Assembly: GCA_002711965.1 (NCBI GenBank)
Contig: PASM01000005.1
Location: forward strand, 1 to 18,832
From: Chloroflexota bacterium
GTDB taxonomy: Bacteria; Chloroflexota; Dehalococcoidia; UBA1151; TMED-70
Direction: 5' to 3'
DNA: 18,832 bases
Shown here: positions 1-7,330 of the stretch, piece after piece
How the letters are laid out: each line of letters opens with the position of its first letter
How positions within the stretch are numbered: position 1 is the first letter of the stretch
The notes under the pieces: generated by a model
Seen by the model: only the letters and a program-made list of their open reading frames with translations
Told to the model about the DNA's origin: nothing
Database searches by the model: none
Made by a program: the position numbers and the translations under genes

Positions 1-681
1 AAATGTTAAGTCGTCAACAACTTCGGCTTTTGTGAAAATAGCTCCAATATCACCAGAATCTGGGTATGAGCTATCAGGGTTTACAGTACCGTTAACTGTG
101 TTAAACCATCTTACTCTGTCTTCTGCAGTAACATAACCAAAGTCTGTATCTTCAGCACCTTTTGGAGACTGCCATTTCATTCCAGCGTTAAGCTCGATTG
201 TAACTTTAGTTCCAGCAGGGTCGATTGACCATGATTTTGCCATCTGAGGAGTCATAGCATTACCTTTATCAAAATAGAAAAGGTGTTCTCCGATACCGAT
301 CAAGTCAGCAGCAGACCACTTATAAGGACCTGACCAAGGAGTTCCGAAAACCGGGTTAACCTCATGGTGAGCTCTTATAAGTTTCCCACTTGGGCCACTT
401 GGAGCAGAAGTCGAAGATTTTGAAGCACTAGCAGCTTTAGTTGCTTTACTCTCTGCTTTTTTAGCAGGAGCAGCAGCTTTTGGAGCTTCAGGTTTGGCAG
501 CAGCAGCAGGTGCAGCAGGTGCTTTTGGTGCAGCAGGAGCAGCAGGAGCAGCAGAAGAAGAAGATGATGATGATGAATCAGCAGCATCGTCGCCTCCACA
601 AGCAACAACTAGAACCATTAGCATCGAAGCAACCAGCAATCCAGCTAGCATACCAGATTTACGTAGTATATTTATACTCAT
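1..681 (-). CDS. Extracellular solute-binding lipoprotein, family 5 (N-terminal part)
   Basis: This is the first 227 codons of a gene that runs off the left edge, read leftwards from ATG at 681. A GGAGG lies 7 bases before the start. Residues 1-28 form a lipoprotein signal: a short basic start, a hydrophobic stretch, then V-V-A-Cys28, so the mature protein should be lipid-anchored outside the membrane. A low-complexity linker follows at about 31-100: acidic residues, eight serines, Ala-Ala-Pro repeats and Lys/Ala-rich sequence. The folded part starts near KLIRAHHEVNP. The stretch with PQMAKSWSIDPAG, then VTIELNAGMKW and TAEDRVRWF, resembles the start of DppA/OppA-type binding proteins (SBP_bac_5). 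The substrate cannot be told; peptides, opines, sugars and other compounds are all possible. No transporter partner is visible in the window. The gene looks richer in G+C than its neighbours, perhaps from Ala codons and high expression. Confidence 0.85.
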   Translation of the reverse strand, partial: MSINILRKSGMLAGLLVASMLMVLVVACGGDDAADSSSSSSSSAAPAAPAAPKAPAAPAAAAKPEAPKAAAPAKKAESKATKAASASKSSTSAPSGPSGKLIRAHHEVNPVFGTPWSGPYKWSAADLIGIGEHLFYFDKGNAMTPQMAKSWSIDPAGTKVTIELNAGMKWQSPKGAEDTDFGYVTAEDRVRWFNTVNGTVNPDSSYPDSGDIGAIFTKAEVVDDLTF

Positions 682-877
682 AAATTTTCCTCCAACACTT
701 ATCCACCAGAAATCCAGTGGATTTGTTTATTTTTTCGCATTCATTAAATACGGGAAAGAAAATTTACCATAGGCTCTCTCTAAACTCTCCGCTAAATAAA
801 ATATACTAACGGCTTATTTATTCTAAACCTATTATTAAAAGTTCAATATCCCACAGTTAAATCTGCGAGTTCTCCGT

Positions 878-906
878 AGAGTATATATAATATGCGCATA
901 TGTCAA
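878..906 (-). promoter_or_regulatory. Candidate promoter of the solute-binding lipoprotein gene
   Basis: Read on the minus strand, a perfect TTGACA (906-901) is followed after 15 bases by TATACT (885-880), one mismatch from the -10 consensus. The spacer is shorter than the usual 17. It contains a 12-base perfect palindrome, atatgcgcatat, at 890-901, which could be an operator. Transcription from here would leave a leader of roughly 190 bases before the start codon at 681. I recognise no riboswitch in that leader. A second weaker pair, TTGAAC with TAGAAT, lies downstream near 846-820. Confidence 0.4.
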
Positions 907-935
907 TAAAAAAAAACAATATTTTTTTAAGAAAA

Positions 936-968
936 TTTATACTAAAAAATGAGGGTTTTTATACTAAA
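936..968 (+). repeat. Tandem TTTATACTAAA copies before the enolase-family gene
   Basis: TTTATACTAAA occurs at 936-946 and again at 958-968, 22 bases apart. Each copy contains TATACT, a good -10 hexamer. The second copy ends two bases before the ATG at 971, so a transcript started from it would be leaderless or nearly so. The copies could be two alternative -10 elements or a two-site operator. No good -35 is evident for either. Confidence 0.35.
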
Positions 969-970
969 TT

Positions 971-2128
971 ATGAATAAAATTGAAAAGATAAAATTTATA
1001 CAATTTTCAGCTGAACATCATAACGCATCAAGAAATTGGCTTATCCCTATAATTTATTGCAGCAATTCGGATAAATTTGGCTTAGGAGATGCTAGCTACT
1101 TAGGTGAAGACAATAGGGTTATTGATGAGATGAAATTCCTTTTTGAAAAGTACTATAAGGGCAACGACCCGCTAGACAATGAAGCGCTTTGGCTAAATGC
1201 TTATAATAATTCAATGCAAAGAGGCGGCAGAATTTCAACTACAGCTATATCTGGATTAGATATAGCTCTTTGGGATCTAAAGGGTAAATTATTAAACTTG
1301 CCTGTTTATAAACTTTTAGGTGGATCCATTAGGGATAAAATCATGGTCTATGCAAATGGATGGTATACAAACCCCGGCTCTCCTAAAGTTAATGCTGAAG
1401 AAGCAAAAGAGGTAATGAAAATGGGCTATAAAGCAATTAAATTTGACCCTTTTGGACAAAAAAATTTTTATAAATTATCCAAAGAAGAATTTTTTCTAAG
1501 TGAAAACAGAATAAAAGAAGTTAGAAAAGCTGTTGGCCCAAATATTGAAATTCTTATTGAGGGACATGCAAAATTTAATGTAATGACAGCAGTAAAGATT
1601 TCTGAAATGGCAAAAAAATATGATCCTTTATTTTTTGAAGAGCCTGTCTCAGAAGAAAATATTTCTGAACTTGTAGAATTGAAAAAACATACTAATATTT
1701 CTATTGCGACAGGTGAAAGACTATATACAAAATTTCCCTTTGGGGAAATCATAGACAAAAATGCAGCAGATGTCCTTCAACCTGACATTGCTAATGCCGG
1801 TGGTTTGACGGAATTGAAAAAAATTTCAAACATGGCTGAGGCAAAGCATTTAACAATTGCGCCACATAATACTTGCTCTCCAGTAGGAGCTATAGCAGAA
1901 ATGCATTTATGTAAAAATATACCTAACTTTGAAATAATGGAGTATCATGCAGAATTTTATTCACCTCATTATTTTAAGGTATTTGATGGATTCCCTAGAC
2001 AAAAAGATGGATATGTTACACTATCTGATAAGCCTGGATTAGGGCTTGAAATGAATGAAAAAGAAATAAAAAAACATCCTCCATTCGTGAATACTAATGC
2101 TCGAGGAGGAGCAAATAAAACAATATAA
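971..2128 (+). CDS. Enolase-superfamily (mandelate racemase/muconate lactonizing type) enzyme
   Basis: At 385 residues this is the usual length for the mandelate racemase subgroup, which abstracts the alpha proton of a carboxylate while Mg2+ is bound. Many members are sugar-acid dehydratases. The capping domain is about 1-120. Barrel residues seen: Lys154 and Lys157 in YKAIKFDPFG; metal ligands Glu197 (IEGHAKF), Glu224 (FFEEP) and Glu249 (TGER); and the Asp272 (QPDIANAGG) / His299 (APHNTC) dyad with Glu324 (IMEYH). All catalytic positions appear present. KFDPFG and the Asp-His dyad suit an acid-sugar dehydratase, but the substrate cannot be read from sequence. The following HpaI-type aldolase, 21 bases downstream, suggests a dehydratase-aldolase pair. 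No good Shine-Dalgarno precedes the ATG; GAGGG lies 15 bases upstream. Confidence 0.9.
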   Translation: MNKIEKIKFIQFSAEHHNASRNWLIPIIYCSNSDKFGLGDASYLGEDNRVIDEMKFLFEKYYKGNDPLDNEALWLNAYNNSMQRGGRISTTAISGLDIALWDLKGKLLNLPVYKLLGGSIRDKIMVYANGWYTNPGSPKVNAEEAKEVMKMGYKAIKFDPFGQKNFYKLSKEEFFLSENRIKEVRKAVGPNIEILIEGHAKFNVMTAVKISEMAKKYDPLFFEEPVSEENISELVELKKHTNISIATGERLYTKFPFGEIIDKNAADVLQPDIANAGGLTELKKISNMAEAKHLTIAPHNTCSPVGAIAEMHLCKNIPNFEIMEYHAEFYSPHYFKVFDGFPRQKDGYVTLSDKPGLGLEMNEKEIKKHPPFVNTNARGGANKTI

Positions 2129-2149
2129 AAGATAAGGAGAAAATTTATT

Positions 2150-2884
2150 ATGATTGAAAATACAATAATTAAGAAAAATAAAGAAGGTAAAAAAGCAAAT
2201 GTATTTGGATTGACTTATCCTTCTTTACATTTAGTTGAACTTGCAGCTCATGCAGGATTTGATGCAATAAATTGTGATGGTGAACATGGACTTTTTTCTC
2301 CAGAATCAATAGATGATATTTGTCGGGTTGCTAATGGTTATGGAATGAGTGTAACAGCAAGAGTTCCTGATAAAAGCCCATATTGGATTAATTTATATTT
2401 AGATAGAGGGGTTCAAGGTATAGTAGGCCCGCATGTAGAATCTAAAAAAGAAGCTCAAGATTTTGCCGATGCTTGCTTATTTCCTCCTTTTGGGAAAAGG
2501 TCTTGGGGAGGTGGAAGAGGCACTGAATTTAACGATGATCAAAAAATTAATGAATATGGTGGAAAATTAGATTTTGCCAAATGGACAAACAAAAATATGC
2601 TTGTAATCGCACAAATAGAATCTGTCCCAGGATGGGATAATTTAGACGAAATATTAAGTGTTGAAGGGTTATCAGGAATAACAGGAGGGCCTAATGATTT
2701 GGCAGCTTCAATGGGAATACCAGGTGAGCCCGAAAGTCCAAAGAGGCAAAAGCTTACATCAGACATAGAATCAAAAGCAAGAGCAAATAATAAAATTGTC
2801 CAAGATGACATAATGAGAACCTTATCAATTCAAGAACTAATGATAGAAAGTGGAAGAAAATTTATTTCTGAGGGTGACAAATAA
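2150..2884 (+). CDS. HpcH/HpaI family aldolase
   Basis: This 244-residue protein belongs to the class II, metal-dependent HpcH/HpaI aldolases, which split or join 2-keto-3-deoxy acids and 2,4-dihydroxy-2-oxo acids using pyruvate as one unit. The expected residues are present: His46 in CDGEHG, Arg71 in TARVP, metal ligands Glu157 (AQIESVPG) and Asp183 (GGPNDLAASMG), plus the LDRGVQGIVGPHVES stretch near 84-98. An AAGGAG lies 10 bases before the ATG. It is probably co-transcribed with the enolase-family gene ahead of it. If that enzyme dehydrates a sugar acid, this aldolase could cleave the 2-keto-3-deoxy product to pyruvate and an aldehyde; that link is inference. The last 40 residues look less typical of the family. 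A 2,4-dihydroxyhept-2-enedioate aldolase-like or citrate-lyase-like role cannot be excluded. Confidence 0.88.
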   Translation: MIENTIIKKNKEGKKANVFGLTYPSLHLVELAAHAGFDAINCDGEHGLFSPESIDDICRVANGYGMSVTARVPDKSPYWINLYLDRGVQGIVGPHVESKKEAQDFADACLFPPFGKRSWGGGRGTEFNDDQKINEYGGKLDFAKWTNKNMLVIAQIESVPGWDNLDEILSVEGLSGITGGPNDLAASMGIPGEPESPKRQKLTSDIESKARANNKIVQDDIMRTLSIQELMIESGRKFISEGDK

Positions 2885-2887
2885 AAG

Positions 2888-3298
2888 ATGGATAAAATTT
2901 CATTTGTAAAATCAGGAAATAAAGAATTGGCGATTCATGGAGACTACTTAAGATTTAAAGATGACGATTCCATAAAAGATATTGTAGTTGACAAAATAAC
3001 TTCAATCTCTATTGAAGGTCTAAATAATCAATACTCAAAACTACTATGGGCAATTTTAGGATTTTTATCTTCAATAATTTCATGGTATTTTCTTGAAGAA
3101 AGTTTACTAAGCACCTTGGTTTCTATTTTGAGTTTGATAGGGGGTTTAATTTTCTTCATTAGTTATTTTGTGTTTTCCTTTTACAGCAAGATAACAATCA
3201 AAACTTCAAGAATTGATATTGTATTAGAATTTTCAGAACTTAAGAAAAATAAAATTTTAGAATTTAAGAAAACATTGCTTTCTAAAATATCAAATTAA
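2888..3298 (+). CDS. Small membrane protein of unknown function, possible PH-like fold
   Basis: I do not recognise this 136-residue protein. It has a polar, strand-like N-terminal part (1-48), two hydrophobic segments forming a hairpin (about 49-67 and 74-98), then a strand-like stretch, KITIKTSRIDIVLEF, and a basic C-terminal helix. Half-domains around a membrane hairpin resemble small bacterial PH-like membrane proteins, but that is a shape argument only. It starts three bases after the aldolase stop and is probably translated with it; GAGGG lies 12 bases upstream of the ATG. It ends four bases from the end of tsaD on the other strand. Nothing ties it to sugar-acid metabolism except position. 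Confidence 0.65.
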   Translation: MDKISFVKSGNKELAIHGDYLRFKDDDSIKDIVVDKITSISIEGLNNQYSKLLWAILGFLSSIISWYFLEESLLSTLVSILSLIGGLIFFISYFVFSFYSKITIKTSRIDIVLEFSELKKNKILEFKKTLLSKISN

Positions 3299-3302
3299 TA
3301 AT

Positions 3303-4331
3303 CTAGGTGACATTGAGCTGAGGCATTACATTTATTTCTTTTGGTTCTACAAAATTATTATTTTTATAGTCAATAAGACCTCTACATGCAATCATAAGCC
3401 CATTATCTGTACAATGCTTTCTTTCTGGAAAGATAGAATGTGTAAATTTATTTTGAAATTTTTCTTTTATAAAACCATTAGCTGCAACTCCACCGGAAAC
3501 TAGAATGTTTTTACAATTATATTTTTCAGCTACACGTATTGATTTATTTACAAGAACCTCTGAAACTGAAATTTGAAAAGCATAAGCTAGTTCAGAAATT
3601 TCATTTTTAGTCTCTTCTTGAGAAAGATCCTTATTATAAATTTTTTCATAAGCTAAATTTTTAGAAGCAGTTTTCAGGCCACTAAAACTAAATTCTTCAT
3701 CTTTTTCTAACCAAGCTTTAGGGAGATTATAATTTTTATTTTTTGCAGATTGTGCCCATTTTTCTATCACAGGACCTCCAGGATATCCTAATCCTAATAT
3801 TCTAGAGACCTTATCAAATGCTTCTCCTACAGCATCATCCCGTGTCTGCCCCAATAATTTATATGAATCATAATCATTCATTAATATTAATTCTGTATGC
3901 CCTCCAGAAATCAGCAGGGATATACATGGGAATAATTCTTTTTTAGAAAAGTTAAATTTATTTTCTTCAATAAAACACGCAGATATATGTCCCTCTAAAT
4001 GATTTACACCAATCAATGGGATTTTCAATGTAGTTGCTAATCCTTTAGCAAAATTTAAGCCTACTAATAAAGAACCTGCTAATCCTGGGCCATTAGTTAC
4101 TGCAATAGCTGAGATGTCAGATAAAGAAAGTTTAGCAATATTAATCGCTTCATTAACAACCTTGTGAATATTAATTATATGAGCTCTTGATGCTAATTCT
4201 GGAATTATTCCACCATAAGGAGCATGTGTTTCAATTTGTGATGCAATAACATTACTTAAAATATTGCCTTGCAGATCTATTATTCCGCATGCTGTTTCAT
4301 CACAGGATGTTTCTATACCTAAAATTGCCAT
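3303..4331 (-). CDS. tsaD: tRNA N6-adenosine threonylcarbamoyltransferase TsaD
   Basis: TsaD transfers the threonylcarbamoyl group from threonylcarbamoyl-AMP to A37 of tRNAs reading ANN codons, working with TsaB and TsaE in the cytoplasm. The 342 residues match the usual family length. Landmarks: GIETSCDETA at the N-terminus; metal-binding His111 and His115 in HLEGHISA; the nucleotide-binding ISGGHTEL and GEAFDKVSRILGLGYPGGP; then SGLKTA; and near the C-terminus VSGGVAANG and DNGLMIA. The protein looks complete and functional. It stands alone on the minus strand between two rightward groups. The sequence just before its ATG is A/T only, with no Shine-Dalgarno. Its stop lies four bases from that of the unknown membrane protein gene, so the two transcripts probably overlap at their 3' ends. 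Confidence 0.97.
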   Translation of the reverse strand: MAILGIETSCDETACGIIDLQGNILSNVIASQIETHAPYGGIIPELASRAHIINIHKVVNEAINIAKLSLSDISAIAVTNGPGLAGSLLVGLNFAKGLATTLKIPLIGVNHLEGHISACFIEENKFNFSKKELFPCISLLISGGHTELILMNDYDSYKLLGQTRDDAVGEAFDKVSRILGLGYPGGPVIEKWAQSAKNKNYNLPKAWLEKDEEFSFSGLKTASKNLAYEKIYNKDLSQEETKNEISELAYAFQISVSEVLVNKSIRVAEKYNCKNILVSGGVAANGFIKEKFQNKFTHSIFPERKHCTDNGLMIACRGLIDYKNNNFVEPKEINVMPQLNVT

Positions 4332-4403
4332 TTTTTTTATTAATTTTTTTAGAAAAGCATTTTAAATATATATTAATTTGAAATAATTTAGTCTAATTAA
4401 AAT

Positions 4404-5288
4404 ATGGAGAAAAAAAGATTTACCAATAAAAAATTTTTACTCATTTTTGCTTTACTGGGTATTTTCTTTTCTTTTTTCCAACCTACATGTGGAGCATTCA
4501 CAAGAGTAACAGATTCCGGAGATGGATGCCCTGATTGGCCAACATGCTTTGGTTCATGGATTCCTCCAAACGACTATCATGCAATTATAGAGTGGAGTCA
4601 CAGAACTTCAGGCGTTCTTTTTGGAATTGTTTCAATAATGCTGGTGATTTTTTCATATCTTGTTTATAGAAAATTTAACTCTACTGTAAAAATTTATACA
4701 TTTACCCTATTTCTCATAATAATCGTAGGAGGTATTGGTGGTGCTGTTGTTTTATCTGAATTAAATCCTGCAATAAGAACAGTCCATTTAGCAGGTGCTC
4801 AGACAATAGCAGCTCTTATGGTTGCATCATTTATTTCCGTGAACATAAGGAAAATAGAAAGTAATAAAAAAGTTAGGAATCTAGCATTAATTACCGCATT
4901 TTTAGCAATTGCTTCATTGTTATCAGGCGCATATGCTGTTTGGCAAGGGGCAGGTGCAGTATGTTACAGATGGCCATTGTGTGATGACTATTTCATCCCT
5001 AGGTATACAAATCAATGGATACACATGACGCACAGAATAATTTCTATAGGTTTATTACTGCATATTCTAAGACTTTCAATAGTATTAATTAGATCTAAGC
5101 AAGAACAAACTTTTGTAAGACTAGGATACTTGATGTTATCTGTTGGGGTGTTGCAAACGCTTGTAGGGGCATCAATACCAATCTCAGAATTCTCTGTATG
5201 GTCAAGGTCCCTTCATTTAGGCTTAGCAACAATAGTTTGGATGGTTTCAGTATCGATTATAATGGTGGTAAATACTAAAAAAACATAA
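4404..5288 (+). CDS. ctaA: Heme A synthase (COX15/CtaA)
   Basis: CtaA oxidises the C8 methyl of heme O to a formyl group, giving heme A for aa3-type cytochrome oxidase. The 294 residues contain about eight membrane helices. Visible landmarks: the extracellular Cys42/Cys48 pair in GCPDWPTCFG, as in Bacillus-type CtaA; Glu63 and His66 in EWSHRTSG; a second His in VHLAGAQ; a second Cys pair in VCYRWPLC; and further heme-ligand histidines in HMTHR and LHLGLA. All key positions appear intact. The gene starts 72 bases from tsaD, which is divergent. No Shine-Dalgarno precedes the ATG, so a leaderless or SD-independent start is possible. ctaB follows after nine bases, so the pair should be one transcript. 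It implies aerobic respiration. Confidence 0.95.
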   Translation: MEKKRFTNKKFLLIFALLGIFFSFFQPTCGAFTRVTDSGDGCPDWPTCFGSWIPPNDYHAIIEWSHRTSGVLFGIVSIMLVIFSYLVYRKFNSTVKIYTFTLFLIIIVGGIGGAVVLSELNPAIRTVHLAGAQTIAALMVASFISVNIRKIESNKKVRNLALITAFLAIASLLSGAYAVWQGAGAVCYRWPLCDDYFIPRYTNQWIHMTHRIISIGLLLHILRLSIVLIRSKQEQTFVRLGYLMLSVGVLQTLVGASIPISEFSVWSRSLHLGLATIVWMVSVSIIMVVNTKKT

Positions 5289-5297
5289 AAAGGGTTC

Positions 5298-6176
5298 ATG
5301 TCCTCTGTAATAAAAAACTATTTTCTATTGACTAAACCTAGAGTTTTAACTTTACTTATATTCACAAGTTTTGGTGGTGCATTTTTGGCTAAACAAGGTG
5401 TCCCAGGCTTATTTGAATCTATAGGGCTATTTATAGGTGGGTATTGTGCATCAGGTGCGGCTGCAACACTAAATATGTATTTTGAAACAGATATTGATCA
5501 AGATATGGGAAGGACAAAAAATAGACCCATTGCAGATGGTTCTATTTCACATAATAAAGCACTAGTTTTTTCTATATTATTGTCTATTATTTCTTTTATT
5601 TCTTTGCTGCTCCTTAATAACTTTTTAGCCGCTATTTTAGCCTTTTCTGGAGGTTTTTTTTATGTTGTCATTTATACTCTTTATCTCAAAAGAAGAACTA
5701 TCCAAAATATAGTAATAGGAGGTGCAGCAGGAGCCTTCCCTCCACTAGTAGGTTATGCTGCTATAAGCAATAATTTAACTCTAGAAGCTATATATCTTTT
5801 CTTAATTATTTTTTTCTGGACTCCGCCTCATTTTTGGGCACTAGCAATAATGATAAAAGACGATTATGAAAAAGCTAATATACCAATGCTACCAGTTGTA
5901 AAAGGGATAAAAAATGCTTCCTTACAAATTTTGTTGTACAGTATTTTACTTGTTCTTATTACCACATTAACTGTAACAATTTCTTCTAGCTTAGGTTGGA
6001 TTTATGTAATAAGTTCTATTATTCTTGGAGCTATTTTGATAATTATGGCTTTTCAATTATATAAAAAACAAGACAGAGCATCGGCAGTATCTATATACAA
6101 ATATTCTCTACTTTATTTGTTTCTATTAATAGGTTTTGTAATGGCAGATAGTTCAATAAAATATCTAGAAATCTAG
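5298..6176 (+). CDS. ctaB: Protoheme IX farnesyltransferase (heme O synthase, CtaB/COX10)
   Basis: CtaB adds a farnesyl group from farnesyl diphosphate to heme B, making heme O, the substrate of CtaA encoded just upstream. It is a 292-residue UbiA-type membrane prenyltransferase with about eight or nine helices. The first Asp-rich motif is seen at residues 59-78: Asn59, Glu63, Asp65, Asp67, Arg72 and Arg76 in the RTxxRP context. The second conserved loop contains WTPPHFWALA followed by DDYEKANIPMLPV. Start choice: ATG nine bases after ctaA, preceded by AAAAAGGG. The last four coding bases overlap the end of rplT on the other strand, where a CTAG at 6173-6176 provides the stop codon of both genes. 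Confidence 0.96.
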   Translation: MSSVIKNYFLLTKPRVLTLLIFTSFGGAFLAKQGVPGLFESIGLFIGGYCASGAAATLNMYFETDIDQDMGRTKNRPIADGSISHNKALVFSILLSIISFISLLLLNNFLAAILAFSGGFFYVVIYTLYLKRRTIQNIVIGGAAGAFPPLVGYAAISNNLTLEAIYLFLIIFFWTPPHFWALAIMIKDDYEKANIPMLPVVKGIKNASLQILLYSILLVLITTLTVTISSSLGWIYVISSIILGAILIIMAFQLYKKQDRASAVSIYKYSLLYLFLLIGFVMADSSIKYLEI

Positions 6177-6520
6177 GCGTTTACTTGCTCTACCAGTGAT
6201 GCAAATCCCTGAGGTTCTCTAACAGCCAGTTCAGCTAAAGATTTTCTGTCTATTTGAATGTTTCTTTGAGTCAAAAGATTCATGAATTTTGAATATGATA
6301 TTCCATTTTCACGAGCAGCAGCATTGATTCTTGTTATTGCCAATCTTCTCATTGTTCTTTTTTTAAGATGCCTATGCTTAGTTGAATAGTTTAAAGCATG
6401 GGTTAGAGATTCTTTTGCAGCACGAATTCTTGTTCTGCTAGCACCTCTGTGCCCTTTTACTTGTTTCAGTATAGATTTATGTTTTCTTCTGGTGGTCATC
6501 CCACCTTTTACTCTAGACAT
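6173..6520 (-). CDS. rplT: 50S ribosomal protein L20
   Basis: This 115-residue basic protein is the full length of bacterial L20, which binds 23S rRNA early in 50S assembly. Typical stretches are visible: the N-terminal SRVKGG, the RNA-binding KHKSILKQVKGHRGASRTR, then RRLAITRINAAARENGISYSKF and the C-terminal DRKSLAELAV. It is the last gene of the infC-rpmI-rplT operon, 16 bases after rpmI, with a GGAG four bases before its ATG. In several bacteria L20 represses this operon by binding the mRNA. No obvious L20-binding structure was worked out here. Confidence 0.97.
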   Translation of the reverse strand: MSRVKGGMTTRRKHKSILKQVKGHRGASRTRIRAAKESLTHALNYSTKHRHLKKRTMRRLAITRINAAARENGISYSKFMNLLTQRNIQIDRKSLAELAVREPQGFASLVEQVNA

Positions 6521-6536
6521 TTTTCTCCAAAAATTC

Positions 6537-6728
6537 TTATATTAGATTTTTTATTTTATCTGAAATTCTGGTTGAATCCAGTTCAATTTTACCACCAAAT
6601 AATCTTTTAACTCTTTTAGCCTTTTTTCTTCTTAAATGGCTCTTAGGCCCTTTAGTTCGAACCAATTTTCCAGTGCCTGTGACATGGAATCTTTTCTTTG
6701 CAGCTTTGTTAGTTTTAATTTTTGGCAT
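6537..6728 (-). CDS. rpmI: 50S ribosomal protein L35
   Basis: This 63-residue, highly basic protein has the L35 signature: [14 protein letters not shown] at the N-terminus, TGTGKLVR, and [13 protein letters not shown]. The length is normal. The start codon lies one base after the infC stop (TAA-A-ATG), so translation is probably coupled to infC. Only a weak purine run precedes it. Confidence 0.96.
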   Translation of the reverse strand: MPKIKTNKAAKKRFHVTGTGKLVRTKGPKSHLRRKKAKRVKRLFGGKIELDSTRISDKIKNLI

Positions 6729-6729
6729 T

Positions 6730-7281
6730 TTATTCTTTATTTTCTTTTTCTTTATTTTTCATTGTCCCAATTGGGAAAGCTGGTGAAACTACTAAACTCA
6801 AGGTTCTTCCTTCATTTGAAGGCCTTTTATCAAGTTTAGCCATATCTTTTACACCTTCAGCAACTGATCTCAGCACTTTCATTGCAAAATCAGGATGAGC
6901 AGCTTCTCTTCCTCTTAGCATAACAGCTACTCTCACTTTTGAACCATCATCTAGAAGAGATCTTACTTTTTTTATTTTCAACTCAACATCATGCTTAGAA
7001 GTTCCAGGTCTTAATCTAACTTCCCTTTGAGTTTGAGTTGTTTTACTCTTATTCTTTTTATCTCTTTTAGAGATATTGTACTTAAACTTCCCATAATCTA
7101 GTAATCTACATACTGGAGGATCCTGGTTAGGAGATACTTCAACTAAATCAAGACCATTTTCCATTGCCATTTGCATAGCTTCGCTTGTTTTCAATATTTT
7201 AGAGTTGGACTGATCTTCACCAGAAATCAACCTAACAGAGCTAGACCTAATACGCTCATTAACCCTATATTCCTTTGCTAT
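6730..7281 (-). CDS. infC: Translation initiation factor IF-3 with a probable AUA start codon
   Basis: IF-3 binds the 30S subunit, keeps the subunits apart and enforces correct start-codon choice. The conserved N-terminal IF-3 sequence, [18 protein letters not shown], is encoded in frame upstream of the first ordinary start (TTG at 7230). The frame is closed by a stop at 7287-7285. The only plausible initiator in between is ATA at 7281-7279, exactly six bases after an AGGAG (7292-7288). This gives 183 residues, the normal length. Starting at the TTG would cut into the conserved N-domain and has no proper ribosome site. Rare starts (AUU, AUC, AUA) are known for infC in other bacteria, where IF-3 rejects its own start codon and so limits its own synthesis. 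The rest is typical, including [23 protein letters not shown] and a Lys/Glu-rich tail. It is the first gene of the infC-rpmI-rplT operon. Confidence 0.93.
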   Translation of the reverse strand: MAKEYRVNERIRSSSVRLISGEDQSNSKILKTSEAMQMAMENGLDLVEVSPNQDPPVCRLLDYGKFKYNISKRDKKNKSKTTQTQREVRLRPGTSKHDVELKIKKVRSLLDDGSKVRVAVMLRGREAAHPDFAMKVLRSVAEGVKDMAKLDKRPSNEGRTLSLVVSPAFPIGTMKNKEKENKE

Positions 7282-7330
7282 TTTTTACTCCTGTATATCA
7301 TGTTTTTTATTATAAAAAGTCTACTAATCT

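Larger units (their letters stand above)
682..970. other. Divergent intergenic region
   Basis: This 289-base spacer separates the lipoprotein gene (leftward) from the enolase-family gene (rightward). It holds the lipoprotein ribosome-binding site, the candidate TTGACA/TATACT promoter with its internal palindrome, and a tandem TTTATACTAAA repeat just before the rightward gene. No convincing small ORF, RNA gene or strong terminator was seen. A weak 5-base-pair hairpin, CGCAG-ATTTAA-CTGTG on the minus strand near 867-852, lies in the presumed leader. Confidence 0.6.

Noticed and set aside
400..600. Trinucleotide repeats that look like a microsatellite
   Set aside because: They encode the Ala/Ser/Pro linker of the lipoprotein and are best read as coding low complexity.
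494..772. Rightward ORF with an acidic run (EEEDDDDE) opposite the lipoprotein gene
   Set aside because: It is the complement of the Ser/Ala linker codons of the real leftward gene and has no family resemblance or ribosome site.
6730..7230. infC starting at TTG 7230
   Set aside because: This would remove the conserved N-terminal IF-3 sequence, and the TTG has no properly spaced ribosome site; the ATA at 7281 fits better.
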